DNA from: Centrapalus pauciflorus
Lineage: Eukaryota; Streptophyta; Magnoliopsida; Asterales; Asteraceae
Length of the DNA: 64,000 nt
NCBI GenBank assembly: GCA_020465985.1
Contig: JAANYP010002360.1
Span: forward strand, 610,866 to 674,865
Reading direction: 5' to 3'
Shown: piece after piece, positions 46,345 through 58,389 of the stretch
How the letters are laid out: the number at the start of each line of letters is the position of its first letter
Numbering within the stretch: position 1 is the stretch's first letter
Position numbers and translations under genes: made by a program
The notes under the pieces: generated by a model
What the model saw: only the letters and a program-made list of their open reading frames with translations
Told to the model about the DNA's origin: nothing
The model's database searches: none

Positions 46345-48169
46345 AATGGTTTAAGTAAATTAGGTACCATCAGGTGCTTAGTCTTAAACCGTAGGATTGC
46401 GTGACCACTGCTATAATAAGTTATGAGCTATACAGGATAATACTTTATAGGAATCCATATGATTTCGGGTAAGGGTGAAATATGATATATGTGTTCATAA
46501 CTATAAATATATAAATCCTCAATAACCACAGAATGAAATAGTAATAACTTGAATCAATGATGATAAATTAATTGAAATCTTAAACTTAAATGTTAAGCCA
46601 CAGTAAATGAGAAAAGTCAAAGTATGTTTGTGAGACGTCTTTAACCATCATGTTGAGAGTAATGTATCAACCTATTAGGAGATTGAGATACAAACTGATT
46701 GTTGGCCTTGATGTTGTGTAATATTGTCGAATATTTTAATAGATGCTTCTAAACTTCCAATAGCCTTATATATAATAACTAAAACTAAGTAAGTTACACG
46801 AAGAGGTCTGGCAATATATTACATTAGTCACTAATCTGTATGTATATATAATTAATACACATGCACGAATCGATAATCAATCAAGTAATTCAGAGTTGAT
46901 AAGGAAGAACCTTGAAACGAGTTTTGAATAAAGAATTGTTAGATGCTTCTTAGTGGCGCACATACATGATGCTAGTTCCTTCTGAATTTTGTGATTCGAC
47001 TTCTGCGATAACATGGTTTCTTACGTTCTGTTACCTTCAATGCGTTCATTCGTTACTCTCATGACCCTGCATTATTATGCTATCAGTATTACTGTGTGTG
47101 AAACGATTGATAGACATGAGAATGTTTTTGTGTCAGTGTCTATTCACGTAACGTATGTGACTGTTCCTGTGCTTGTTCGTCACGAGACTATTTTACACAT
47201 CCTGTGTAAGTCGGGTGATTTATTTCTTGTATCTTTATAGTAGTCTTCCATCATTATGTTTTCAACGATAGTGTCTGTCATTATGTTGTTATGATATCAC
47301 CCCTGGACAGTGGTACTCATTCCTTCTTAACATCTGTATTGTGTGCAATTAAGAGAATCTGACAAACTTACTAAATGATCTGGTGGCAATCTTAAAATAT
47401 GTATGGTAAATCGATACAGGAAATTGACATGACACTAGTTACAACGTGGGAAGTTAAAATAACAAAATAAATAGTAATGCTATTAAATCTAATATAATAA
47501 CTATGGACTAGTTAGCATAGAGAGTCTGATGCGGTACCAGGGAGGCAAACTTTGAAAGCAATGAATCATAATTATTTAGCTAATATAATCCAATGTAAGA
47601 GAATGACGATTGTGAATCCTATGAATCTGAAATAATTTGGTGAAGATAAAACCATAATTGGGTTGATTAGTTATCGAGTTTCAATAGAAGTTGTCAAAAC
47701 GTATGACTCATGTGAGTCTGACCTGAATAGTAATCAATAATTGACTATGACAGATTGATAAACAAACAATATAGGAAGTATGAAAGAAACCTAAAACGTC
47801 TTACGAGTGAGATACTAATTATGGGTAAATGAAAGGGGCTGAATTATTAATGTAACGTACAATACTTAATGAAAATACAATTAAATATTTATAAAGGAGA
47901 ATTACAATGAAATGAGTTAGCATTATGAAAGAACGTTATAAAATTAAAAACTTTACAGTATGGAACCATAGTTGAGGTGCCTTGATATGAGGAGTGTAAG
48001 GCAGCTTAAAACGCAATTTAGACTCATTTAAATTAAATATAACTAAGGAGAGAGATGAGATAGCCAGCATGAAAACCTTTTTAAGTAAACAATAAATAAG
48101 CTACGAGTAAAATAAGAATTTTTATGGTAAGAAGTGGTCATAAGGGATATAAACAGGATATTGTAGTAG

Positions 48170-48271
<102 letters not shown>

Positions 48272-48764
48272 TTAAATCAAATTATTTTAAAGTTTTATAC
48301 AATATATGGATTGACCGAATAAATTATGTGTGTCAGACATATGATATAATAACTATTAAAGAGAATTCTCGAAGTAATGGTAACCAACTCGTGAATAAGC
48401 TTGGTCGTGATAAAATACTTAAAGTGAGATAGAAACCAAATACATGAGAAAACGAAAAATATAAGTAATGGATAATTGATGGGTATCATAAACATAAATT
48501 CATCTTAATGAACCGTAAACCTTAACGGTTATTCAACAAGATAAGAAAATTAGAAGAAGATAAAATTTTATGTTGAAACAAAGGAGTCAATATATGAAAC
48601 ATGATGTGCTAGTGTAAAAACCAATGGTGGACAAGCAATTATTTGCATTGAATAGGAAACGACTACGAAAATAAGTAACACAACTTTATCTCGTATGAAA
48701 ATAAATAAATCAATTTACGAAATGTAAGATTTATATGTGAAATGAATGTTGGACCCAAGGATAA

Positions 48765-48855
<91 letters not shown>
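48765..48855. repeat. (ATA)n(ATG)n compound microsatellite
   Basis: About twelve AAT units switch abruptly to about eighteen GAT units. Confidence 0.95.
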
Positions 48856-48858
<3 letters not shown>

Positions 48859-49062
48859 CAATTAAATTATAATACATAATCATTAATAAAGAGGTAATGT
48901 AACAAAACGCTCGTCAAAATATTGCTCGTGAATATAAATCAAAATTTCAAATGATTCAACTATATATTGACCAATAATAATTGTATAAGTATAATCACTT
49001 AAGAAATAGATTAGTAAAACTGAGTAATCTCTACACGTGGTTTGAGGTCACTAACGACCATT

Positions 49063-49212
49063 TGGTAAGAGGGGTGTGATGTAAGTGTGAGCTCACGGGT
49101 TCGACTCCCGTCGAAAGGAAGTTGGGATTTAGGTGGTAGAAGTAAATTCTGAAGTCCCCACTTGGGGCAAAGGAGTAGTTTAGGAGTAGGTTAGTTTGTC
49201 GTTCAAAAAAAA
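49063..49212 (+). mobile_element. tRNA-derived SINE (about 150 bp)
   Basis: It begins TGGTAAGAGG (A-box-like). About 35 bp later comes GGGTTCGACTCCCGTC, which contains a full pol III B box GGTTCGANTCC. It has a tRNA-unrelated body and ends in a run of eight A. The flanks CTAACGACCATT (49051-49062) and CTAGTGACCATT (49213-49224) look like a 12-bp target duplication with two changes. Confidence 0.82.
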
Positions 49213-50322
49213 CTAGTGACCATTATCAATATGTGAAATAAATGAAATGTTATGAGACATAAATAAAGGAAGACATATAAATACATAATGTTGATTATCC
49301 TTATAAAAAAATTTAGGAATATGAAACCTTCACTTTGATTCAAAATATTAGCCTACTGTAAACCCAGAAGTAATAAATTAAGAAAGTTTAATTTAAATGT
49401 TCACTAGAGGAAAAAAAAATAATATTTATTGAAATTTAAGTGAAGAACAACGACGAGTGAATCTGTACCTATGTGAATCAATTAATCTTGCATTAGATTT
49501 CTACTGCTTAAAACTGACAAAACTAATAGCTTGTGGGCAATAACTTGGTGTCAGACATACATAAATGTATGAGTGGGTAGTATAAGGCCATAAAGAGCTT
49601 TGGAGGTTAATCAAATAATTACGATATGAGAAATTGCTGAGAATGCGAGCAGAGAATTGATAAATTAACTCCTTAATTAATAAATCATGGTATCATGAAA
49701 TCAATTCATGTAGGTAGATCTTGTCGTTCGAGAGAAGATGAATATATATTTTATATAACTGAAGTAATTTCAAGTAGAATCAATGAAAGGAAAAAAGAAA
49801 TAATTGTAAACAATGAAATCATGAGGGAAATAATAAAAACTCTAACAAAAAAAAAAATGGGCCGACTCATGCTAAAAATATATTAAGGCAGTAAGACATA
49901 ACATTTAAGTGTTAAAATAAGTGTTGAAATGAATTTGTTTTGCTTACGAGATGAAAATGATGATAAGATAAAATTTAAAACTGTAAGACACGCTTTTGCA
50001 CAACCTAAAAGTTGTAAATGGGCGATTTAAGAAGTGTTTGAAATCGCGGCTCGGGAAAAAAATTCTCGTTATATAGTTGGGCGTGTCTGTGAAAGTAAAT
50101 TAAGACTTAATGTAAGAGGTAAAAGTCTTATTGGCTAAATGTGATCGTGAAACTAGAAACCTCGAAATATGAATAGAATCATAATACTCCATTTCATGAA
50201 ACGCGCTTCATTTATTTCGAACATTACTAGACAATTACATATGACAAAATTTTATTTTAAAACGATGATAACGCATAGGTTCTGTTCCGCACAGAGATAG
50301 ATGGACGTACTATAACACCAAG

Positions 50323-50702
50323 TGTAAGAATCAAATATAGTGGCCAAATATCTAAACCGTTCGAGACCTAAACGATCTCGAAGACGAGATCAATCCGACA
50401 TGAAAGAATATTAACCATAACGGATCTAAACCAAATAAGTAATAAAACTCAATAAAATAAAAGAGAGAATAAACAAACTAACCTTTGGAGAAAATCGATT
50501 TTTCCCACGAAGAACGCTTCCACAGCAGACTCTGATCTGACGGCTAGTGCCCAAAGTAAGAACACCTCTAATGGTTCACACCTAATGAACCAAAGAGAGT
50601 ATTTATAACTATGTTCCAAGTTCCAGTTATCTTGAGTTTCAAAATTTGGATCCCTTACAGAAAGTAGGAACTTAATATGAATAAACGATTTGGAAGTTAA
50701 CA
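50323..50702 (-). repeat. Co5 3' LTR (probable)
   Basis: It ends GGAAGTTAACA at 50702, where Co5 coding sequence stops (minus sense start TGTTAACTTCC). A TATA box TATTTATA (50600-50607 on plus) fits minus transcription. The left end near TGTAAGAATC at 50323 is a guess. The usual C-terminal residues and polypurine tract between RNase H and the LTR appear shortened. Confidence 0.5.
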
Positions 50703-51335
50703 TGCAACCTTTGTGAACGGATCAGTCGGATTCTTCTATGATCGTTCATGCTTCACAATCACATGTCCTTCTTCGACTTTTCTCCTCACGAAATGGTACT
50801 TGCGTTCAATGTGCTTGACTCCCATGATCTTTGGGTTCTTTAGTCAATGCAACCGCACTCTCGTTGCCGCAGGCTATTTCAATGGAGTCTTGTACTGTTG
50901 GGACAACTGCAAGATCTCCAATGAAGTTCTTCATCCAGATGGATTTTTTTGAGGCCTCGCTTGCCACAATATATTTTGACTCGCATGTAGAGTCTGCCAC
51001 TGTATCTTGCTTCGAACTCTTCCACGTCACAGCTTCCCCATTCAGCAAAAATACCCAACCAGACTGTGACCAATTATCATCTCTATCTGTTTAGAAACTC
51101 GCGTCATAGTATCCTGTCACTTTGAGTTCATCTTCTCCACCATAGACCAAGAACATGTCCTTAGTATTTCTCAAATACTTCAAAATATTCTTGACCGCTA
51201 TCCAATGACCTTCACCAAGATTCTACTGATGTCAACTCACCATGCTCAAGGCAAATGAGACATCAGGCCTCGTACACATCATGGCATACATTATCGATCT
51301 GATGGTCGAAGCATATAGAATTCGACTGATTCTGT
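50703..51335 (-). pseudogene. Co5 RT C-terminus and RNase H
   Basis: The minus strand gives SRILYAS, SIMYAMMCTRPDVSFALSMV (about 51230-51335), then RNase H: WKSSKQDTVADSTCESKY, ALTKEPKDHG, KHIERKYHFVRRKVEEGHV, ending near the LTR. Several stops and frameshifts are present. It is separated from the rest of RT by the 51336-52076 insertion. Confidence 0.85.
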
Positions 51336-51364
51336 AAGGTTCGTGCCTCTTGGATCTATCAAGG

Positions 51365-51904
51365 TGTAACGTCATCAAACGAGTGCGGAATCCTCATTTA
51401 ACGGTAACGGATCGATCACGTACAATCACACGCGGGAACACGGAGCCAAACACGATGCTAGTCGATAGAATATCAACCTCACACGATGTATCTCTCCTCT
51501 GATCGCTCAATGTCTCTCAAAATCGTCTGAAAACCGAAATCTCAAAGTTATAATGAATTGTCGAAAATAAGTTCATGATATACACGATAAGTTCGTGCAT
51601 GGCCTAACCCACGAACTTATAAGTTCAAGCCCATGCATCTAAGTTCGTATGAACTTATCCGCCATAAGTTCGTATGAACTTATTAGCCACAAGTTCATAA
51701 CTCACGAACTAATCTAGCAGTCATGAACTTATCATCAATAAGTTCATACCTCATAAACTAATCTAGCAATCACAATACATAATCATGAACTTAAGACATA
51801 AACATGAACATATAATCATGACTTGTATTATTAAGGCCTCATCTATTACAAATGACTATCAATTACAAAACTAAACTGATGTCGTCACACCGGGTGTACC
51901 AACA
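51365..51904 (-). repeat. LTR of a Co2-related family
   Basis: It starts TGTAACGTCATC and ends GTGTACCAACA. It shares AACGAGTGCGGAATCCTC, the ACACGGAG and AACGGAT..GATCAC blocks and the hairpin with the Co2 LTRs, but is clearly another family. It has its own array of ATAAGTTCGTATGAACTTAT-type palindromes (51590-51790). Confidence 0.85.
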
Positions 51905-52070
51905 GATGTACCTGACTGGAAGTCTGCTGATGAAGTGATCATAGACGAAGATGATAATGTTGATGAAGTTTTTGTGCATAAGCAACCTGTCACGAAAGAA
52001 TATGTAAATGAAGATCAGAGTCTAATAGATCTAGATACGCTAAGATCTGCATTAAATGATGAATCAGATC
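51905..52070 (+). pseudogene. Fragment of a Co2-type ORF3, inverted
   Basis: The plus-strand reading VPDWKSADEVIIDEDDNVDE, then KQPVTKEYVNEDQSLIDLD matches the acidic tail of Co2 ORF3 (DWKSDDEVIEDEDDNVDE, KQPITEQYVNDDQ). In a normal element ORF3 and LTR would be on the same strand; here they are opposed, so the piece was inverted or captured. Confidence 0.88.
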
Positions 52071-52076
52071 CAACAC

Positions 52077-53169
52077 ATTCTGTCTTGTTCCTACTCTGTC
52101 TTCGGACTCAGATCTTTGCTAAACTTTATGTCGTGATTTAAGGGAAGATTCCCTTTCTTAGATTTCTCCATATTGAACATTTTCAATATTTTATCTAAGT
52201 ACGTATCCTGACTAAGTCCTATTAGACGTTTTGATCTATCTCTGTAAATCTTAATACCCAGAATGTAAGCTGCGTCTCCCAGATCTTTCATAGCGAAACA
52301 TTTTCCCAACCAATCTTTTACACTCTGTAATGTTAAGGTATCATTTCCTATGAGCAGTTTATCATCGACATATAATACCAAGAAGACTACAGTACTCCCA
52401 CTGACCTTGACATATATACACGACTCGTCTTCGCTATTAGAAAATCCAAACTCTGTGATTTTTCTCATGGAAGCAAAGATTCCAGCTCCAAGAAGCTTGC
52501 TTGAGTCCATAAATGTCCTTCTGAAGCTTACACACTCTCTTAGGATACTTTGCATCTACAAAACCTCGAGTTGTGTCATAAACACATCCTCTGTCAGTTT
52601 TCCATTAAGGAAAGCGGTTTTGATGTCCATCTACCATATTTCATAATCATGAAACGCAGCTATGGCAAGCATTATCCTAATAGCCTTTATCTTAGCGACT
52701 CGTGAGAAAGTCTCCTCATAATCAATCATGTAGGTTTGAGTATAGCCCTTTGCCACCATCCTAGCTTTGTACATGTGTACTATTCCATTCATGTTTGTCT
52801 TTTTCTTGAATATCCATTTACAACCCACCGTGGGATCAACCAAGTTCCAAACTTGAATCTCATACATGGATTCAGTTTCGCTATCCATAGCTTCCTTCCA
52901 CTTAGCAGCCTGAGGGTTTGCCATCGCTTCCCGGTAGTTAGCTCGCTCATCCAAATCGGCTAGTGTACTATCACTAATCATATCGTCCTGTTAAATATGG
53001 AAACCATATTAGAACTGAGGAGGATTGCTAACTCTACTGGATCGGCAAACGGGTAAGGAAATGTCAATTGGCTCAACAGGAGTTTCCGCCTCTGGTTAAG
53101 TGTCACTATTTGCAATTGGTTCTTCATCGGCTGACTCTTCAATCTCATCAAGATCGATCGTACTCTCAC
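52077..53169 (-). pseudogene. Co5 reverse transcriptase, N-terminal and central part
   Basis: The segment 52981-52631 reads REAMANPQAAKWKEAMDSE, GCKWIFKKKTNMNGIVHMYK, TQTYMIDYEETFSRVAKIKA. The segment 52555-52091 has YVKVSGSTVVFLVLYVDDKL (catalytic YVDD), then GKCFAMKDLGDAAYILGIKI and NHDIKFSKDLSPKTE. A frame break lies near 52556-52631. 53169-52978 holds the linker from integrase. Confidence 0.9.
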
Positions 53170-53862
53170 TGTCCTCTTTAGACTTTATTTCCATCTAAAG
53201 AAATACTCCTCTTCGAGCTACAAACACTACATTTTCATGTCGTCTATAAAACAGATATCCAAACGACTCTTGTGGGTAACGAAGAACAGATACTTTTTAG
53301 ATCTTTGCTCGAGTTTGTCTGGAGTTTCTCGTCTGACGAAAACCTCACAACCCCAGATCTTGATATGCTAAAGGGAAGGACGCTTTCCATTCGATATCTC
53401 ATATAGTGTCTTCGAAACCTTCTTACTGGGTACTAGATTTAAGATATGCGCTGCAGTCTCCACAGCGTAACCCCAAAAACTCATTGGAGGTGTTGCTTGA
53501 CTCATCATAGATCTGACCATGTCCAACAAGGTCCTATTTCTCCTCTCCTCTACTCCGCTGAGTTGCGGTGTTCTGGGAGGAGTTAACTGGGAAACTATTC
53601 CATAGCTTCTAAGATGGTCGAGAAACTCGATACTAAAGTACTCTCCTCCCCTGTCGGATGGGAGAACCTTTATATTTCTGCCCAGCTGATTCTCTACTTC
53701 ACTTTGAAATTTTTTGAACATATCAAAAGTGTCAGACTTATGTTTAATCAGATAAACATATCCAAATCTACTATAGTCATCAGTAAATATGACATAGTAC
53801 CGATTTCTGTCTTCTATGGTGCATCGGAATGGTCCACATACATCTGTGTGGATCAAATCCAA
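53170..53862 (-). pseudogene. Co5 integrase
   Basis: The segment 53862-53368 gives MDLIHTDVCGPF, the core with FTDDYSRFGYVYLIKHK, SDRGGEYFSIEFLDHL (catalytic D; N changed to R in the usual SDNGGE), and the PQLSGVEERRNRTLLDMVRS helix with the catalytic E. The part below 53368 (RLPYVVGCEVFVRR-type region) is in other frames down to about 53170. Confidence 0.88.
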
Positions 53863-54401
53863 GAGTTATTCACCTCTTTCACATGTTCCAGTGAATGGTG
53901 ATTTAGTCATCTTCCCCAGTAAAAAAGATTCACATACATCATCCGATTTAAGATCGAATGATTCCAACACTCCATCCTTTTGGAGTTGGGTGATGCGTTT
54001 CTTGTTTATGTGTCCAAGACGACAATGCCACAATTTGGACTTATCAATTTCATTTGCAGAATCAACATTCAATATCAAATTGCTAATACATTCAACAGTT
54101 TCATATATGTCATTGTACGCAGAAGCTTTGAAAATAAAACAATTATTGTGATGAATTAAAATATCACCATTATTATTATCAAAAGAAAAAGAATATAACC
54201 ATTCTTGTACAATGCATATAAGGAAACAATATTTCTATTCATCTCAGGTGAATAACAACAATTATCTAATATGATCCTAACTCCTGACTTAAGCATAAGC
54301 TCGAACTTGCCAATTTTTTTCACAGGTGTGATCTTTTTATTTCCCATGAGAAGGTTCAGCTCCCCATGCCTCAGATTCCTACTTTCCTTTATCCCCTGCA
54401 A
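53863..54401 (-). pseudogene. Co5 protease remnant and GAG-pre-integrase domain
   Basis: The segment 54401-54156 carries the post-active-site part of protease (ILDNCCYSPEMNRNIVSLYA). The segment 54078-53866 has the zinc-binding LWHCRLGHINKKRITQLQKD. The active-site region near 54410-54440 reads DSWVLD followed by a damaged codon, so DSG is lost. Confidence 0.8.
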
Positions 54402-54889
54402 TACAGAGCAAATGTGAGTAGCACATCATATATCGAGGACCCACGAATCAGAAATAGAAGTATTGTGGAGTTCGATCATAAACATACCTGAAGTGCTACC
54501 CTTCTCGACCTTCCCGTCCTTAAGGTCCTTCAGATACTTTGGGCAATTGCGCTTCAATGCCCCTTCCCATTGCAGTAAAAACATATTGCCTCCTTCGGGT
54601 TACACACAGGCGCAATTCCAGACTCTGTCTTCCTATGGGACCCTTTCTTGGACTTTCCTTTAGGGGTCTTCCAGGAGGACTTCCTTTTCTTTAAAGTCTG
54701 ACCGATGGATAGCACAGTGGCTGCAGGAGCTTCATTCTTCTTGATGCCCTGCTCAGCTGTTTGGAGTAGATTGTGAAGCTCCATGATCGAGGTCTCTTTT
54801 TTATTCAGATTCATTTGGTAAGAGACCACGATGTATACCTCAGGCAAACCAGAGAGAATGATGTTAGTAGAAATCTCGGAGTCGAACAC
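54402..54889 (-). pseudogene. Co5 gag, C-terminal part
   Basis: The segment 54889-54554 reads ILSGLPEVYIVVSYQMNLN, then a basic stretch (KKRKSSWKTPKGKSKKGS) and the knuckle start CFYCNGKGH, after which a frameshift separates it from KRNCPKYLKDLKDGKVEKG. It is cut at 54889/54890 by Gy4. The N-terminal part would be beyond 64000. Confidence 0.85.
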
Positions 54890-55392
54890 TGAAACACCCA
54901 TACAACTAATACGAGTATTTCGATACCAATATACGTTAATTTATACAGAGTACTTGCGGAAAGACGATCAATTTAAAACTTTTGCAATTAATAATCATCA
55001 ACGTGATTCCAAACACTTTGCATGAGACACAACAGAGTGTCGGAAATCACGGAGCAATGTAACTGGGGTTACAAGATTAAGTTATCAATTTAGTTACAAA
55101 CGAATTAATAAACAGTAACTAATTCGCGTAAGTCCAAAAATGGAAGTCTGCTACTCCCGCCCCAATCATCTACAAAATGTTGAGCTCCTATCCGAGCTCC
55201 AAACGATATCTAACAACTTGGGCCAGCCGGACCTTTGCCCTTAACAGATCCTGAAAGGAAATAACAACTAACGGGTAAACAACAAAGTTGTTTAGTGAGA
55301 TTCTAGATTAAAGTACCATGCGATATATGAATGATGCCATGCAATGCCATGAATTCGACTAACAAATTTGGAGGCCAACTAATGGCTACAAG

Positions 55393-55612
55393 CTACCACA
55401 TTGCGGTTACCATACACAAGCTTACCGTACAATGGGTTTACAATCTACTGCTCGATTACCACACCACAGGCTTATCGATATGCAGTTTACAATGATGCCA
55501 TACGATTACCACCACAGGCTTATCGTTTTACAGTCAATAATGGTTACCACACTCAGGCTTACCATTATGATTCCGCTGGGTTACCACACTCAGGCTTACC
55601 GTCTCGGCGGAG
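55393..55612. repeat. TTACCACACTCAGGCTTACC minisatellite in Gy4 LTR
   Basis: Five to six degenerate units of about 35-50 bp, each with TTACCACACYCAGGCTTAYCG, repeat in both LTRs (second copy 62722-62941). The 95-codon ORF across it is a by-product. Confidence 0.85.
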
Positions 55613-56085
55613 AGGTCAAACGAACGATCAACAACTTATCAACCGAGTGATAAACAATAATTATGATGTATGTGATGGCAAAGCATGAAAATGACAATAA
55701 TGATACGAAAGCAGTAACATACAATTCATGATATGCATGCAAATACGCTAATACTAGAACTCACAGTGATACAAAATATGCTCTCGGCCTCAAAACCGAG
55801 TTATAATCGTCAAGGTAAGAGTGATAGTCTTCACGCGACTTAACCCGTCAAAACCCCTACAAGTAGGTTCATAATATAATATTTATAAGTCTCACCGCTT
55901 ACAATTTCTCAACTTTGATCCGGACATATTAGTCGTAAAACCTAATTAATTTTCGGTATCGACCAACATAATTATTTTGGCCTAATTATCCTTCACAATT
56001 GGGGATATAAGCTATTTTGGTGAATGATCCCGAGGACTAAATAAAATTACAATTTCTGGCCGGAACCGGGCTCAACTTGCCGAGT

Positions 56086-56375
56086 TCCCATCCGAATTCG
56101 GATCAGCACCAGCCGGACTTCGGATCAGCACCAGCCGGACTTCGGATCATCCGAGTTCGGTTCAGGGACCATCCGAACTTCGGTCCAATTCGTCTGAGGT
56201 ACGGCCCGAACTTGGTCCTAGGCACATCCGAATTTCGGACCTACACATCCGAATTTCAAGCCATCCGGATTCGGATCAGGGACCATCCGAATTTCGGATC
56301 CCTTCCAACCGAAGCACGGTCCGAACTCCGAATTTCGGACCACCCCATCCGAATTCGGATCCCAAGTCATCCGGA
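56086..56375. repeat. CCGAATTCGG/CCGAATTTCGG array in Gy4 LTR
   Basis: Exact CCGAATTCGG at 56092 and 56349, with many CCGAATTTCGG, CCGGATTCGG and CCGAACTTCGG variants between them. The right LTR copy spans about 63419-63668 and lacks two short units, so copy number changes quickly. Confidence 0.88.
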
Positions 56376-57217
56376 TCCTTTAACTTAGAAATTTTTCTTT
56401 CAAAATTAAGGGTAACTCGGGTGCAGGTCTGCACTTTTTGCCCCTTCGGATTTAATGCTCAAAACTACCAACATTCCTTACATTTATTATAAACGGTTTG
56501 GGGTCATCCCCAAACATATATATATCCTTTTTAAACTTATTTAAAACTATCACAACACCATTTCATTCTTTTAAATCATCAAGAGTTCATAGAACTCCAT
56601 TTTCGGGTTTTTGAGCTAAAACCCAACAAAATTTATAAAACTTGAAAAATATGTTTTAAAATGATGATTCTAACTATATTTCATTATCATACCTCAAGAT
56701 CTAACGATTTCTCCATAACATTCATAAAAAACCCATTTGGGTTTCTCATCTTCTTCATATGAAGATGGAGAGGAGAAGAAAATAAATGACAAGATTTATA
56801 AATAAGAGTGGTACCTCTTGGATTTTTTCGAAACCAACAAGAATCTTCAACAAAGTTGGATTTTGGCTTCTTCCTCTTTTTCTTTTCTCTCTTTTCACTC
56901 TATTTTGAAGTTTTTGAAGAAGATGAACACACACACACTTGGTGTGTGTGTCTGCGTGGGTTTAAAGCAAGGAAAAGAAGACTTTCTTCTTCTTTTCTTT
57001 CCTACCCCATAACTTTCACATATTAACCAATCAAACCCTAGAATTATTTGAATTTCTTTTAAAGTCCCCACTACACATTTAAAACATATATGTATAATAG
57101 TTTCCAACACCATCATTTATATATATATATTACAAAATTAATTAATATTCCAATTCTCGAAATTCTTTACAATGAATATTATTTATTGATTATCTTAAAT
57201 AATCGGGCCGTTACAAT

Positions 57218-57230
57218 TCCTCCCCTCTTA
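57218..57230 (-). other. Gy4 polypurine tract
   Basis: TCCTCCCCTCTTA on plus is TAAGAGGGGAGGA on the element strand, two bases from the LTR. Confidence 0.88.
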
Positions 57231-57250
57231 ATAGGATTCCGCCCACGGAA

Positions 57251-58389
57251 TCAGTTTCTTTCGAACAGAGCGGAGTATTTGGCCATCATCTCAGCCTTTG
57301 TCTCCCAAGTCATCAGAGATCCACGGTGGTGTTTCCAACAAACGAGCACCATCTCGATCTCCTTATTCCTTAGGTTAATTACTTTGTCGCCGATAATTAT
57401 TTCTGGTTCTTCGACATAACGCAACCGCTCATCGATTTGCACATCATCCAAAGGAACGGTCACTGCAGGATTGATCGGACTTCGCTTCAAATAGCTAACG
57501 TGAAAGGTGTTATGAATTCCTGCCAACTCAGCGGGCAGATCTAACTTATAAGCTTGAGCACCGACACGCTCGGTAATAGGAAACGGTCCGATATATCGAG
57601 GACTTAACTTTCCTCGCTTCCCAAAACTCATAATTCCCTTCCACGGAGATACTTTCAGCATCACTGAATCTCCCACTGCAAACTCAATATCTTTATGACG
57701 TTTGTCCGAATATGCTTTCTGTCGATCTTGGGCAGCTTTGATCCACTCACGAATAATCTGGATCTTATCATGCGTCTCTTGAAGCAATTCGGGGCCCGCT
57801 AACGGTTTCTCGCCTGCTTCACGCCAACACGTCGGAGTTCGACACTTCGGCCATACAACGACTCATACGGAGCCATCTTTATCGAAGAATGATAACTATT
57901 GTTGTAGGCAAATTCCACTAGCGGTAGGTGCGTGTCCCAATTTCCGCCAAGCTCGATTACACACGCCCGTAACATATCTTCCATCGTCTGGTTAGTGCGC
58001 TCAGTCTGGCCGTCGGTCTGGGGACGAAATGTCGTACTCAAATTAACACGCGTCCCCAACTGATCTTGCATACTTTGCCAAAATCTCGAAGTAAACCTCG
58101 AGTCACGATCCGAAACAATAGACTTTGGAATTCCATGGCGCACAATAATCTCGTCGATATACATTCGCGCCAATCTTTCCAAAGGAAAGTTTTCTCGTAT
58201 CGGCAAGAAGTGTGCGGATTTTGTCAGTCGATCCACAATAACCCAGATAGCATCATGTTGTCTTTGGGTCTTCGGCAGCTTCACCACAAAATCCATTGTG
58301 ATGTGGTCCCACTTCCATTCGGGTATCTCGAGGGGTAATTTCCATATGGTTTTTGATGTTCGGCCTTGACTCGCAAGCAAGTCAAACAC
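57251..58389 (-). pseudogene. Gy4 integrase with chromodomain
   Basis: The segment 58389-57799 holds the core: EWKWDHITMDFVVKLPKTQ, SDRDSRFTSRFWQ, FRPQTDGQTERTNQTMEDML with the catalytic E, and SSIKMAPYESLYGR. A frameshift near 57845 leads to 57787-57251 with the GPF module (KLSPRYIGPFPITERV), QIDERLRYVEEPE, and the chromodomain (EMVLVCWKHHRGSLMTWE). It starts immediately after a frameshift (about 58340) from the RNase H frame, where the zinc-binding HPGSSKMYQDLKSEYWWPGM lies. Confidence 0.93.

Larger units (their letters stand above)
51336..52076. mobile_element. 741-bp chimeric insert in Co5 RT
   Basis: Flanked by the direct repeat ATTCTGT (51329-51335 and 52077-52083); outside it the RT frame rejoins (EQDRM / SRILYAS). 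It contains 29 bp of unknown origin, a 540-bp LTR relative of Co2 and about 170 bp of ORF3-like coding sequence in inverted orientation. TTGGATCT occurs inverted near both ends (51350 and 52064). Confidence 0.75.
54890..57215 (-). repeat. Gy4 3' LTR (2326 bp)
   Basis: It starts TGAAACACCCATAC and ends GGGCCGTTACA. A TATA-like TTATTTATAAATC (about 56790-56805, minus sense) would place the transcript start near 56770, so the palindrome array and minisatellite below fall in transcribed sequence. Confidence 0.93.

Noticed and set aside
47013..47240. 75-codon plus-strand ORF in the Gy3 interior
   Set aside because: No motif, no start context and length expected by chance in 4 kb of AT-rich sequence.
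49080..49115. A tRNA gene
   Set aside because: A B box is present, but the arms do not close into a cloverleaf and an A-tail with target duplication marks a SINE.
55401..55688. 95-codon ORF, repeated at 62730-63017
   Set aside because: Present in both LTRs only because the LTRs are copies; it reads through the minisatellite and has no start context or homology I recognise.
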